A stretch of DNA of 64,000 nt from Notospermus geniculatus (taxonomy: Eukaryota; Nemertea; Pilidiophora; Heteronemertea; Lineidae). Made by a program: the position numbers and the translations under genes. Of the stretch, positions 21,646-32,040 are shown in pieces. Where the stretch lies: positions 172,575-236,574 of the forward strand of contig NMRB01001038.1 of NCBI GenBank assembly GCA_002633025.1, in the 5' to 3' direction. Numbering within the stretch: position 1 is the first letter of the stretch; every line of letters begins with the position of its first letter. The notes under the pieces were generated by a model that ran no database searches, was not told the DNA's origin, and saw nothing but the letters and a program-made list of their open reading frames with translations.

Positions 21646-21868
21646 GTCCATGCTGGTCATATTTTGAACCACAATACGTTGTTCATCCAGAAATACATGT
21701 ATTTTCCATTTCAGAAATAACATTATTTTCCATTAATGAATTATCCACCTCTTGTTCTGAACCGTGCAGAAGCCACTGTACAGTACATGTATCTACTCAC
21801 TGAATTTGGAGTGGGACAATAGGGAGGTTGAGATCAGCGACTTATTACGGATCCTGGGGTTGTCATTA

Positions 21869-22052
21869 ATGTCCTTTTATATCATAAGATCAACTTGTCG
21901 GAATTCAACAAAATTTCCAGTGAACGTGCAGAAGGGTCTTTTCTATCATATGGAAAAGTCAGAATGCAAATCTGTTGAGGTTTAAAGGGATATTGTCCAC
22001 ATTTATAAAATGCTAAATTTGTAAGTTGAACCTTTATGGTTGATTCCTTTAT
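21869..22052. mobile_element. Element J, copy 3 (one half)
   Basis: Matches the TTTATATCATAAGATCAACT to TTGATTCCTTTATG half of J. The other half is missing, complementary to the half kept at 37781-37998. Confidence 0.82.
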
Positions 22053-22569
22053 GCTAATGTGTAGGACAACGAACAAAAGGACATCCTCCATGGCCTGCGG
22101 ATTAGTTAATGCCACTCAACTTGGGCTACACCAAGTTTCTATATTCCTGTCAGTGCACCCACATTACATCTGACCCGTAAAAAAGAAGAGACACCAAGAA
22201 CAAAAGTAATTTTCAGCCTGGCTGAGCAGGTATCTCACTCTGACGGACGAAAGCTCACAAAAAATGGCGGCCTATCAATCGCGGAAACATCTCAACTTAA
22301 GGAGTTACGTGATCAGCCTGCATCAATGGCGAACAGGAAATCACTTCTGACACCATCAGAGGTGACTAATTAATTCTTCTTTTAAAGGATACATCGCATA
22401 AAAATGCATGAGGCTCATTTCACGTGTCTACCATCAAAAAGGAAAGGAAATCACAGGTAAATACCTTCAATGTTCACTAACATCAACATCTGTAATTGTG
22501 GTTGTTGACGCCATGTGCGCACTCGATAGCGATGCGTCGAATCTTCTCGCCAGCGATGCCCGAAACAAT
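22053..22569. other. Unassigned sequence
   Basis: No gene or shared repeat recognised. Confidence 0.4.
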
Positions 22570-22618
22570 AGTGAGGTTTCGCAAATCTGACGAAACACGG
22601 AGTACGAAATACGAAAAA
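22570..22618. mobile_element. Foldback family B, terminal fragment
   Basis: GTGAGGTTTCGCAAATCTGA then CGAAACACGGAGTACGAAAT, a single 49-bp end preceded by TA. No facing partner. Confidence 0.8.
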
Positions 22619-23405
22619 ATGCCACCTTTATGCATACGGGCCCTGTTTTCTATTTTTGCTCATTGCGCCCCCTGGTGGACAAATTCGAAACTACTGACCA
22701 CCACATTTTGAGAACCAAGCTACATACATGTAATCCAGTTGTCTTTGAATTTACTGCACGTAGGCTAAGATATTGGGGGATTTCATTTTCCACAAAATGT
22801 CCCCAAGCCGCTAGAATGTAGGTCAACCACTATAGGGTTTTTAAGATTTTACCTAGGGCTACCTTCAGATGAAATTTGGAGTCCCTGGGTATTCCAGTTA
22901 CAAAACGCACGGGCAAAACGTCAAATGTACCAAAAGAGTGCACAATGACCCACATCTACCCGTGAAGTACGACCATCCCGAACCACAGGAAGTGTGCATT
23001 TTCACCATCCATCCCCTGGGACCATGAAGACCAATCATTACGCTGCGTTCATGTCCACTAGGCTGCTCTCATCCATCACACCTAATTTATACACAAAAAC
23101 TAATAATCCATACATCATCCAAGCAGTTTTCTTCAAAAAAATCGCAGCATCTATTACTCAGGAGATGGATGCCCTGATAGAATATGCACATGGCACGGGT
23201 CGGACCGCCAGGTTCCTGACTGCAACAGAGGGCGAAGGTGCAACATAAATCAAGTGGACAGAGAGGAGATGAGCTATCAAGGAGGGGAGGAGATCACCAG
23301 TGTGGTTTGAATGTAATGGTCAACAGGACTGAAGGAAGTGGAATGGCTGATGGACCATGTGATCACCTGGGTGTATATTTGTAGTAGAGGAACAATACAT
23401 GTAAC
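22619..23405. other. Unassigned sequence
   Basis: No gene recognised. GATGGACCATGTGATCACC at about 23351-23370 resembles the boundary word of the AI elements. Confidence 0.4.
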
Positions 23406-23437
23406 AAATGCTAAATCGAAATTTCGATTTAGCATTT
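23406..23437. repeat. Perfect 32-bp palindrome
   Basis: A perfect inverted repeat centred between 23421 and 23422 with the core AAATCGAAATTTCGATTT and outer AAATGCT / AGCATTT. An imperfect outer stem (GGAACAA / TTGTTCC) extends it. There is no loop, so it would extrude as a cruciform or fold as a tight hairpin in RNA. Confidence 0.95.
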
Positions 23438-23570
23438 ATTTGTTCCATGATCATACATGTATGACCCTAGAACATTTATGTTCCAGGCCAACTTTGACGT
23501 AGACTCTGAGGTAGACCAGCGCCGTAGGCAAAGGCGACCTGATTTATTGGAAAGGCCTGTTGGTAAAAAG

Positions 23571-23896
23571 GCACGCAGGGTTTCTGCCAGAAAAAAAGTT
23601 TTTGGGGGGGGGCACAGTGTTAATTCTGATATAATATTTCAGAGTGTTGCATGTTTTCAGTGTTAATTCTGGTGTAACACCTCTGAGTGTTGCATGTTTT
23701 CAATGTTAATCTGGTGTAACATGTTTGAGAAATCAGAAGTGTACAGATCTTTGTTCGACTGTTGTATCTCTTGAATGAAAATAAGGGCAATTTAAAGACA
23801 CTGCTCTGCAAAAATAAAGGGGTGCAAGCCCTCTTTAGATCGTGAAAAGGGGCTCCGGCACCCTTGCCCTCCCCCTCTGGCGGAAACCCTGGCACG
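23571..23896. mobile_element. hAT-like element with 5-bp TSD
   Basis: Ends CAGGGTTTCTGCCAGA (23576) and, inverted, CAGGGTTTCCGCCAGA (ending 23891), with GCACG on both sides as a 5-bp TSD. Inside, a GTGTTAATTCTG to GTTGCATGTTTTCA unit of about 52 bp is repeated 2.5 times. No transposase; non-autonomous. Confidence 0.85.
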
Positions 23897-24408
23897 CACT
23901 TGACAGATTACAGTTAGTCTGGTGGTTACTTCCTGTTCAAAAATACCATTTATGTACAGCTCATTCTATCAGAAATGGAAAGATAAACTTAAAAGCACAT
24001 GTACTTACCATTTGCAGTCAACGTTAGTGTCAATGGGGCAACGAATTTTCAGTAGATCCATTGAGAATAAAATACACACAGTATCAATACACCGACGAAT
24101 AATAATGACGGGAATGTACAGGCAGGTTTGTGTCAAACATCTCTGTCAGTGACAATCACCATCAGCATTTCTATCGCGTGTGTCAGTGTAGCGCCATGCT
24201 CCCGTCATGATCACGGATGGGGAAGCTGCATCATTGCAGCTTCGAATCGATCCGTTAAACACAGTTCGATTAGACCGTAGACTAAATAATAACTTCAGGG
24301 ACGATGCTTCATGAATCACAAGATGGAAGGAACATGTCACGCTAAGTTATCCTCAAAAATAGATCTATTTTTGTTATCATTCAACCGCTCTGGCTTTGCT
24401 GCAGTAAG

Positions 24409-24498
24409 TTTAAAATGTTCAGGGCCAATAATGCCTCGACTTCGGCCCTGGTTACTGATAAATAAAAATACATCATCATCATCAACTTTAAAATGTTC
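24409..24498 (+). mobile_element. Hairpin-tailed retroposon Y, 66-bp truncated copy with TSD
   Basis: TTTAAAATGTTC at 24409-24420 and 24487-24498 flanks AGGGCCAATAATGCC-CGACTTCGGCCCT and an AT-rich tail ending in CATCATCATCAAC. This is a severely 5'-truncated insertion of the family at 17385-17560 and 26885-27245, read on the plus strand. Confidence 0.88.
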
Positions 24499-24532
24499 CT
24501 CTAAAAACCTGGATGTTGCTTTTAGATGAGGT

Positions 24533-24914
24533 TTCGCAAATCTGACGAAACACGAAGTGCGAAATACGAAACAGGACTTCATTTCCATGACGTATTCAGG
24601 AAATGGTTGGTACCAGAAATATCGCCTGCTGCAAGAGCGTCTTTTAGCGTATGACGTTAGACCCCGATAGAGTTAACGTAGTACCTATCAAACTTTGAAA
24701 TTTATCTTTCGTTTCCACTTCGTAGATACGAAGGGGAAATTTAAAAATTCAAGATGCACCACAAACTTTCTCGGTCTTAATACATGATGTGCTAAAAGAC
24801 ACACTGGCAGCAGGGGCATTTAGTACAACCATCTCCAGAAATACACTAGGGCCTGGAAAAGTCCAATTTCGTATTTCGTACTGCGAGTTTCGACAGGTTT
24901 GCGAAACCTCGCTA
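24533..24914. mobile_element. Foldback family B, copy 2 (full)
   Basis: Ends ATGAGGTTTCGCAAATCTGA and, inverted, GCGAGGTTTCGCAAACCTG, with TA on each side. Co-linear with 1845-2260 over the whole length, which fixes the family boundaries. Confidence 0.88.
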
Positions 24915-24922
24915 TTAACACG

Positions 24923-25207
24923 TTTGAACAAAGAATGGCATGAAATGATAACAGGTTTCTAAGGTGAAAGACATGGGCCGTATTTTAGAACGTTCCTTAA
25001 CATTAAGGTCCACCTTAAATCTGTTGTTCTCGATGGTTTTACAATAGACTTGAGGTCGACCATACGTTAAGGAACGTTCTAAAATACGACCCATAAGGTT
25101 TCTATTAAAGGTGAAAGACATACATGTACATGTAGCTTCCTACCGGACTCGAACCCACGGATCCTCGCATAAGGCATCAATCGCCAGCATTCTTTGAACA
25201 AAGAATG
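24923..25207 (-). mobile_element. 5'-truncated SINE with 15-bp TSD, interrupted by K
   Basis: TTTGAACAAAGAATG occurs exactly at 24923-24937 and 25193-25207. Between them, on the minus strand, are ATGCTGGCGATTGATGCC, the B-box GTGGGTTCGAGTCCGG, GGTAGGAAGC and the CTTTCACC tail. The A-box is lost. Foldback K (24975-25092) later entered the tail, where a GGTTTCTA-AAGGTGAAAGACAT segment lies on both sides. Confidence 0.9.
24975..25092. mobile_element. Foldback K, copy 3, nested in the SINE
   Basis: GGGCCGTATTTTAGAACG faces GGGTCGTATTTTAGAACG, then TTCCTTAA / TTAAGGAA. 118 bp, flanked by AT on both sides. Non-coding hairpin. Confidence 0.9.
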
Positions 25208-25707
25208 TGTTTGATAAACAGCTTCCTCTTCATCCTCTTAATTAATTACATGTATAGGGCATATTACTTTGCATAGCCTACAAGCTTTAAATAATCATGA
25301 TGAAGGAATATGTACGCCTAAAAATTAAACAAAAACTATTGATGTGTTTTGATGCTCCTGCAACCCATGAATAAAAAGTGTCATATCATTATTGGATTCG
25401 GAGTTCGTAAGGTGAGACAGCAGTTAAAACTATGACTCTTGAGAATCCAAAGTGCTCCGTTCCTGCTTGGAGGAATTATAATTCCTCCAAGGTTCCTGTA
25501 AATCTATATTCCCCTCAGCCCTGATGTCACGTGGTGCGATTCTTCACAGCATGACACGTCGTCGGCCATCAGACACTTATCCCATTTTTTTTTCGCTCGA
25601 ATTGGTCATCTCAGATAACAACATTATGGCGAATATTGAAAACCAATAGCCTAAAAGTGATACGATCATTCGCAAAATGGCCTGGCCTGGTTGTACCGTG
25701 TGCAGTA
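25208..25707. other. Unassigned sequence
   Basis: Nothing annotatable seen; a short inverted TAATTCCTCC / GGAGGAATTA pair lies at about 25470-25492. Confidence 0.4.
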
Positions 25708-25890
25708 AGGGATCATCTCAAAATTGCTCGATGCCCAGAGAGACGAAATTTTTTCATCTCTCTCTGGACCTCCCCCCTCCCTCCTCTAAATGATGAAAAA
25801 AGTCATATGTCTGGCATCAACACTTTTATTTCAGAATTACTTGGTGTTTATATGGAGGACCAGTAGGGTACATGATAAAGAACATGATAT

Positions 25891-26045
25891 TAGCGAGTTT
25901 AAGAAACCATACGTTAACGCTAACGCTAACGTTATTGACATCATTTTGACGTCACATCGAATGAATCTGTTGTATTTCTTTGGGGAGTGACGTCATTTTG
26001 ACGTAATTAGCGTTAGCGTTAACCTATGGTTTCTTAAACTCACTA
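25891..26045. mobile_element. Foldback AB with two CRE octamers
   Basis: TA-flanked; GCGAGTTTAAGAAACC faces GTGAGTTTAAGAAACC, then GTTAACGCTAACGCTAA. Each arm has a perfect TGACGTCA (25947-25954 and 25988-25995). Ends resemble those of families B and C. Confidence 0.9.
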
Positions 26046-26092
26046 ATATCTTCCTATATATTTATATATTCTCTGGTTTCTTTCTTCTAATT

Positions 26093-26235
26093 AAAGCGGG
26101 TGATCCACTGTTGCGACTTTGGCTTGAGACGGGGTTGCGATCACCTTATATGGCAATCGGAAGTCCTTATAAGGTGATCGTAGCGCATCGCAACCCCGTC
26201 ACAAGTCAAAATCGCAACAGTGGATCACCGGCTTT
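26093..26235. mobile_element. 143-bp foldback AC
   Basis: AAAGCGGGTGATCCACTGTT faces AAAGCCGGTGATCCACTGTT, with GACGGGGTTGCGAT and ATCACCTTATA pairs farther in. Nearly the whole element is one hairpin. Single copy here. Confidence 0.9.
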
Positions 26236-26884
26236 ACACGTGATGCCAAAAGTTCTAAAAAAGATGAAATTTTGGTCAGGAAAGTGCTGACCCCCTCCCC
26301 CCAGACGAAAAAAAATCGTCTCTCTGGACATCAAGCAATTTTGAGATGATCCCTAAATTCCAATGGCCATCAAGTCCCAAAATGGTTTTTTTCAAGTCTT
26401 CACGCAAAAAAAGCCTGTTCAGGACTCATTCCCGAGATTTCCAGATAAGGCACTAATGGAACTCCGCAAAATAATCCAAAAAAGTCAATATTCTTCTGAG
26501 TCATGTTGACTGTTTGGGGATTTTTACCAAGTTTTACTCATTCAGGTCATTGAAGCAGGACGGGGTGGCTAATTGTTGTTGTCTCCAAATGCGCAGCTAT
26601 CTTTACTGATAATCTCCAACACCATGCCACATTGGATCGCCGCAAAGGTAACCAAGCATTGGAAATCTGCAACCTCATTTTGTTACTCCGAATCACTGGG
26701 AAAAATCCCCATTGGGAAAACTCCCCAACGCGAGTTCTTTCCACTCGCATTTACATGTTAGTGTTAATCACAGAACTTGACAATACAAGGTGACCAGAAT
26801 CTCATTTCATTAATGATGATTTCTGAGTTGCATTAGTTTTGGTCTGCTGCGGAGAAATTTCAAATTAAATCATGGTATTTCACT

Positions 26885-27245
26885 TTCCGTCAGGGCCGAC
26901 GCTATAGCATTATTGGCCCTGGTAAGTACGGAGGAGGCCATCACAAGCTACTCATGTTCCTCACTTGGATGGGGTCTTTTACTTGCCCTTGCAAAGACAC
27001 AAGGTACAAGGCACCACGGCTTAATACTGTCCCAGGCACGTGGGACTTGGCACACGGCACGCAGATTAGGGTGACCCTGTCCCATGCGACGGACTGAAGA
27101 ACAGGTGTAACGTTTTTGAGTGTTCCCCATCTGTGAGTGTTCCCCTGCTACTGTCTGACGGAATAAGCCGCGACTCGACAATGGAGACACACCGAGAAAC
27201 ATGTCGATCTATCTGCCAGTGTTTCCAGAACAATAGGGGGAACAC
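26885..27245 (-). mobile_element. Hairpin-tailed retroposon Y, longest copy
   Basis: On the minus strand it runs from GTGTTCCCCCTATTG through GCGGCTTATTCCGTCAGAC, GTTACACCTGTT, GTCCGTCGCATGGGACAG, and ends with CAGGGCCAATAATGC-ATAGCGTCGGCCCTG. The 5' part alone recurs at 61495-61570. No open frame of useful length, so a SINE-like or LINE-3'-end element. Confidence 0.78.
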
Positions 27246-27651
27246 TGACACACGGAAACACTGAAAAACTTTACACCTGGAATTAAATCATGCTCGCGGT
27301 TTCGGTTTTGCATGCAGGGATCTGCTTGTAGGCTACACCCTGCTGGTACTGGACGGCGGTGGACGGGACCGGTCATTCCTCAGTAGGCCCTGTTATTGCC
27401 GTCCAACTCGACCGAGTGGCGCAAATTTCCGACCACCACTGTTTTTTATGCCAGCAATTTCAACTGCTATTGTTTATCCTCCAGAACCATGCCCCGATCA
27501 GTCTCTTTCGCACACATCGCGGTATCTACATGTATATGCATGCAATCAATGCACATGTCTGCCGCCATTGGTCGTTCCCTTTTTCACCACCATGAGATTT
27601 GGGGGCGCCCTAATCGCCAGGCTGCGCACTGTAGTGGTTAGCGCTACCTTT
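27246..27651. other. Unassigned sequence
   Basis: Several overlapping plus-strand open frames (27359-27666) share one region in three frames, which argues against any being coding. Confidence 0.4.
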
Positions 27652-27736
27652 CCGAGCCTTTTCTGACGTCACCAACGATCGACGCGCTCATGATTTCAAC
27701 ACATCGTTGACCGTTGGTGACGTCAAAAAAGCCCGG
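27652..27736. mobile_element. 85-bp foldback AD with two CRE octamers
   Basis: CCGAGCCTTTTCTGACGTCA at the left faces CCGGGCTTTTTTGACGTCA at the right, each followed by CCAACG. Perfect TGACGTCA octamers lie at 27664-27671 and 27718-27725. Confidence 0.88.
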
Positions 27737-29024
27737 AATTCAGGGCTTTTTGATTACCGCGTAGGCTACCTGGCCTCATACTCTCCCACCCCAACGCCAT
27801 CTGTCGAGGCCAGTGGAACCAGGCTATGTAGTGGTGCACGTGCATGGTTTACGTTGCTGGCAGTGATGAGGGCATACATCTGTAGTAGTTCAGCATAATT
27901 ATACCCTAAGTCATACGGAAACCAACAATGAAATGCCCATTGAGACCAACATGGTGCAAGAAAACCCATGGAGAGGCACCTTATCCCTTTGGTGACGAAG
28001 CCTTTATGACATACTGCATTGACTTCAAACTGAGTAGGCGTCGAATGAAATTTTATATGGCAAAGCTATGTAGGCAGTTCCAGACATGACCCTCAACACT
28101 AGGCCTATAGCTACAGGTTGATGGAGGGATGCTTGACCCTTTTGGTTATTTGAGGTGGGTCGCCAGCAGGTTTATCACAATGAAACAGAGAAAGTTTATG
28201 ACTGGCATGACTGGAAGCATGGGCTATTATTGAAGAACATAATTACCACAGGAACTCGGTGACAGATTTCGTAATGAAAGAAACTTGCAGCAACCTTTTA
28301 AGTGGCCATGATGAATTCAATTTCAACTGACCAGACCATCGACTCTCGGAGGCCCGAGGTACTGTTCCAGCCTTTTCTCATGGAATCCGTTGCGAATTTG
28401 CTAGCCTTGCCCGGAGTAGCAATCCAACATTTCCCACAATACAACCCCACAGGCATGAGCCTGAAACCATGTGCGTCAGACCCTTGCTGACATGACTCAG
28501 AGTGGATCACAGACTTCCAAATTCATCATTTTGTTGCTAAATCAACAAAGAAGATGGTAGCTTACTAAATTTATCTTGTTAGGCGATTTCAAATTTATTC
28601 TGAAGCGTGTTAAATATTATTGCTCCGGTATCAAAAATAAAGGAAATTGTGGCGAGACAAGTCTGTTGTTTGGCGGCCCTCTAAAATCGTGGACATATTT
28701 TCTGAACCCTAAATAAAGGAGCCCGGTATTGCTACTTTTTCTCTATAGCCGGCGCCACCATCACCGTGAGCACAACTCTCCAACACAAAGAACTAACTAC
28801 GTTGTCGGCGCATGACCCGATGTACTACGTACATTCTTTAATGCTTTTTGTAGTTCAAATTGCTGTCACTAGGTGGCTCCCTCTACGTCGGCAATCAAAA
28901 TACCGGTGAGAGATCACGTACCGTGCCCCCTTAATATAATGTTATTCATACACAGAAAAGTACAAGATAGTAAGCCTACATGTAGTGACAAAGCAGGACT
29001 CCACACTGAAGTTAAGCAAGGAAA
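27737..29024. other. Unassigned, repeat-poor sequence
   Basis: About 1.3 kb with no shared repeat. Short antiparallel frames at 28298-28510 have no recognisable domain. Confidence 0.4.
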
Positions 29025-29276
29025 AATCCACTGCTGATTTTCTGCGTGGCTACTTGTTTTGCAACCTGCTACCTGCGATTGAATACGATCGCAAGGAACT
29101 GCATGATACCGGTCGCCGACCGATTGCCGCCTGAAATTGACCACATCTTCGCGCGCCATTGGTGGAAATCACGTCTAGCGAGTCCACTACGGCGATCGAG
29201 TGTCCAGTTGCAGTGCAACCCAGTTGCAAAGCAAGTCGCAACAACGCAAAGTCAGCTTGAAAATCAATGGTGGATT
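29025..29276. mobile_element. 252-bp TIR element AE
   Basis: Ends AATCCACTGCTGATTTTC and, inverted, AATCCACCATTGATTTTC, with further matches at ACTTG-TTTGCAAC. The ATG frame 29159-28914 (minus) starts inside it and is therefore probably not a gene. Confidence 0.75.
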
Positions 29277-29387
29277 CCTAGCTTTAGACGAAATCTGGGA
29301 AATTGAAAAGAAGAGTGTGACACAAGTAATTATTCACATGGTCCAGTGAAGGAATTGCTGTATCATGATACTTGACACCACAGTTAC

Positions 29388-29540
29388 CTTACTTGACTTG
29401 GCATACTTCACGTAGTCAAGTTTCATCATGTCCGGCAACTCATCACCACAATAATTGCAAAAACATTCAAGGCTAAGGGACCCCATTCCTAATAGAAGAA
29501 ATTCCATAACCGTTGGGGGCTCCCGAGGCACGTTATCCAT
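29388..29540 (-). CDS. Candidate first coding exon, unknown protein
   Basis: ATG at 29540 has A at -3 and G at +4, and an in-frame TGA four codons upstream. Exactly 51 codons follow, up to AAG then GTAACT at 29387, a good 5' splice donor in phase 0. The peptide starts MDNVPREPPTVMEFLLLG and includes CFCNYCGDELPDMMKLDY, a CxCxxC cluster. I do not recognise the family. No promoter or second exon is established; the region to the left soon enters element AE. It could be the first exon of a leftward gene or a chance frame with a chance donor. The repeat-free setting favours the former slightly. Confidence 0.35.
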
Positions 29541-29698
29541 TATGAAGAGTCATGCTCAATAACGGAATTCTTTGGCCCAATAATGTCATGCATGGAATAA
29601 AAATTTGTGTACAAAGCGTTTTGATCAATTCCCGCTCCTGGTAATAATAGTTTATGGTCGCCACCAATTACAACTCCTCCTGTGTCGGGGTAAATGAA
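29540..29698 (-). CDS. Open frame fragment, glycine-rich, unknown
   Basis: A 52-codon frame, too short to stand out by length, opens after a TGA at 29701 and closes with TAA overlapping the ATG of the preceding entry. It includes DTGGVVIGGDHKLLLPGAG and NALYTNFYSMHDIIG. The residue mix looks protein-like, but there is no start codon near its beginning and no certain splice sites. It competes with the neighbouring exon call, since both cannot be read in one message without a frame change. Confidence 0.15.
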   Translation of the reverse strand, partial: FIYPDTGGVVIGGDHKLLLPGAGIDQNALYTNFYSMHDIIGPKNSVIEHDSS

Positions 29699-29717
29699 TC
29701 ACGTATCGATTCCACCA

Positions 29718-29960
29718 TTATTGTTGATTGTATCGCATTGTCTCCGATGAAACATCACCTCGTTGTTGGCAATGTTGATTTGAGCCGGTCAATATGTAAC
29801 CGCCAATGACCAGTTTCTCGCAGCATGAGAACGTGATGTTGTTTCCAATATTGAAAGGATGACAGAATGAAGGTTGGGTCAAGAATATAGACCATTCTGC
29901 TTCCTCACCGGCCGGTACGTGGAACACAAAATTCTTACAAAAGTTAAAGCTGAACTGCAT
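29718..29960 (-). CDS. Open frame, weak sushi-like pattern
   Basis: 80 codons from ATG at 29960. The central part, CHPFNIGNNITFSC then GYILTGSNQHCQQRG, has the order C-x-x-P, G-x-x-[IV]-x-F-x-C, G-Y-x-L-x-G-S, C that marks sushi/CCP modules. The spacing before GY is too long, the usual Trp is missing (GDVSSE), and the last Cys is absent. If real it is a diverged or partial extracellular module on the minus strand; chance remains quite possible. Its start lies in a small hairpin (29947-29975). Confidence 0.2.
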   Translation of the reverse strand: MQFSFNFCKNFVFHVPAGEEAEWSIFLTQPSFCHPFNIGNNITFSCCEKLVIGGYILTGSNQHCQQRGDVSSETMRYNQQ

Positions 29961-29975
29961 CGGGCAGTTCAGCTT
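29947..29975. repeat. 12-bp-stem perfect hairpin
   Basis: AAGCTGAACTGC, loop ATCGG, GCAGTTCAGCTT. Too short for a miRNA precursor; no repeat copy elsewhere. Confidence 0.85.
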
Positions 29976-29995
29976 ATGAGCAAAAAATACAACAT

Positions 29996-30371
29996 CGCCG
30001 CAGTTAAAGTCCCTACGCAGTTATGTGCCGCGCCCCCTTCGGTTTACCCGTTCTCCACAACTGCTTAACTTCGTAAAATTCGCCGCGTTTAGTCAACAGA
30101 TGGCGCTGAGAAAGTCGACCAATGAGAGCACCGAGCAACCGGTAACCAAGCTGGCCTGAGACACTTTTTCGTAGCCATGGTAGCACAAGAACATCCGTTG
30201 CCAACGGGCGAAAGAGTTCTGAAAGCAGCGTGCTGATAGGCTGTAAAACTCGCGCCAGTCCCTGACGCCATCCGTTGACCAAACGCAACGACTTCCACGA
30301 AGTGAAGCAGTTGTGGAGAGCGAGTAACCGAAGGGGCGCGGTACACAACTGCGTAGGGAGTTTACGCCGGC
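29996..30371. mobile_element. 376-bp TIR element AF
   Basis: Arms of about 85 bp share CCCTACGCAGTT, CCGCGCCCC-TTCGGTTAC and CTCCACAACTGCTT. The 136-codon minus frame 30423-30013 and its antiparallel partners span both arms and are artefacts of the inverted repeat. Single copy here. Confidence 0.85.
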
Positions 30372-31340
30372 AGTATGATGGTCTACAAAAGGGCAAACGC
30401 CCTCCGAAGAACCGCCAGAACATGATAGACTACCGGCCTGTTTGGCGGCGCCACTGTATTCCGTCTCGGGCTTTCAATCGAGACACATCTAGAGATAGCG
30501 TCCAGGTGACAGAGCCGGATAGACAAGTACATGTATACATCCGTACGGAACCTGGGTACGAGGTGGGTCAGGGTTCTTTAGTGCTTGCGCCTGTTGTAAC
30601 ATATACATGTACGGTACAGACGGCAAAAACTTCGGCATCAACAAATAACAAACCCCTCGTCTGACTTTCAGAAATTATTTTTCATTCAAAAATGGATAGC
30701 AAGGAAATATGAATTGGGATAAAATCGCATTTGATGAAAACAGGGAATGACATAAAACTGTGTCTGAAGATGGTAGCATTTCCTAATTTTTAAGGTCAAC
30801 TTTTTGAACACATCTTCTCTGCTGCCAGTTTTAATCAACGCATCTATAAACAGTGTGGTCAAAATTAATCCCATGCCATCCCCTTAGCCAGATCAGCGAA
30901 ATCTGTGTCATTATATAATGGTCGCAGCCTCCAGGTGATTTCTTTCAAGCTGATCCTCTTCCGTGACCTGATCTCCTTTCCCTCCCCTGGGTAACATTAT
31001 GGCCATTGGCTTTCCCTTCTCGCCCACTTGAAGGATTAAAGTCCATTTCATCTCTAATATACAAGTCGTAGCATTATAGACAATACAAAAACGAACACAG
31101 AATACATTGTAGTGACTGGTCAACCACGCATGAAACTTCCTCGCAACCAATCAGATCAACCTGCCATATGACAAGGATTTTAAACAAATTGCCACATGCC
31201 TCCTGTAATAGCCTTTTTGGATTATGATAAGCTTTTTGCCATTCATATTTAGTAGACAAGATTACCTGATTCCTCACGAATTTTTCCAGATCAACTCTAC
31301 TTTTTTCTATTGTTGAGAATGGTGATGCTTACACAGCTAT
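30372..31340. other. Unassigned sequence
   Basis: About 1 kb without recognised repeats or genes, apart from CCTGGGTACGAGGTGG at 30550-30566. Confidence 0.4.
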
Positions 31341-31572
31341 TAAAGCCTAGGTCACCTATCCACTCCGGGGCCCGTACGGCGAGTAAAAACAGATATTTTG
31401 GCCAATTTCTACGGTGCCCAGTTTGATCCAGTCTAATTTCCACTTATAATATCAATTGAGGCGATTTCGGCATAATTCATCTTAGATCCGAGTTTCAGTC
31501 TCTAAAATCCACAGCAAGCCGTTGGGTGGGGAAAATCGTACGGGGCCCGGTGCATTTGTGACCTAGGCTTTA
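31341..31572. mobile_element. 232-bp TIR element AG
   Basis: TAAAGCCTAGGTCACCTATC faces TAAAGCCTAGGTCACAAATG, followed inward by CGGGGCCCGTACG / CCGGGCCCCGTACG. No coding content. Confidence 0.88.
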
Positions 31573-31610
31573 GTGACCTTCTGAAAACTGTCCTGATGCC
31601 CAAAAAGCGA

Positions 31611-31697
31611 GGGCCGTATTCAGAAAGGGTGATCATCGCGCGATTAAGACTTAGACGCTTGTAACTTCAGTAAATGCACACACTTCCACCATGCATT
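31611..31697. mobile_element. Truncated G-type foldback ending at an N
   Basis: GGGCCGTATTCAGAAAGGG then TTAAGACTTAGACGC and ACACTTCCACCATGCATT match the left part of 8784-8880. The match stops at the single N at 31698, so the truncation may be an assembly effect. Confidence 0.7.
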
Positions 31698-31698
31698 N
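31698..31698. other. Single undetermined base
   Basis: An isolated N lies exactly where the preceding repeat stops matching its relative. Confidence 0.98.
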
Positions 31699-31739
31699 GA
31701 GCCGGAGACGATCATTTTGTCTTTTAATCTTTTTCTGGC

Positions 31740-31877
31740 ATCAACTTAAATGAAATGATGATACCAAAAGATATCGCTATTTAGTGTTTTTAAGGGGGAG
31801 AGGGGGTCTAGAGATAGACGAAATAATCAATTTTGGTTTTTTGGGCATCAAGGGAATTTTGAAATGGTTCCTAAAAT
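31740..31877. repeat. Partial AA-type end
   Basis: GGGCATCAAGGGAATTTTGA then AATGGTTCC resembles the inverted end of element AA (26300-26353), together with an upstream GGCATCAACTT block. The facing end is not seen. Confidence 0.5.
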
Positions 31878-32040
31878 AACACAACAGGGATGAGATCCTC
31901 TCTCCCTTTTCCCCGTCTTTGCCCTCCTCGGGCAGGTAGAGTTGGCCGGTGTTTCCTGACAGCTCAGAAAAGGCACATGCGATTAAATGAAGGTACATGG
32001 TGAGATTATTGGTCATGACAAATTTAATGGAGGAAATTCT

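Larger units (their letters stand above)
25708..26353. mobile_element. Element AA, copy 1, holding two nested elements
   Basis: Ends AGGGATCATCTCAAAATTGC on both sides (inverted), continuing through TCCAGAGAGACGA for about 60 bp. Within it are two smaller inverted-repeat elements (25891-26045 and 26093-26235). Related ends occur at 49733-50511. Confidence 0.85.

Noticed and set aside
28914-29159. ATG frame with a strong-looking start context.
   Set aside because: Begins inside TIR element AE, so it is repeat sequence.
30013-30423. 136-codon minus frame rich in Leu and Arg.
   Set aside because: Spans both arms of TIR element AF; peptide halves are antisense images of each other.
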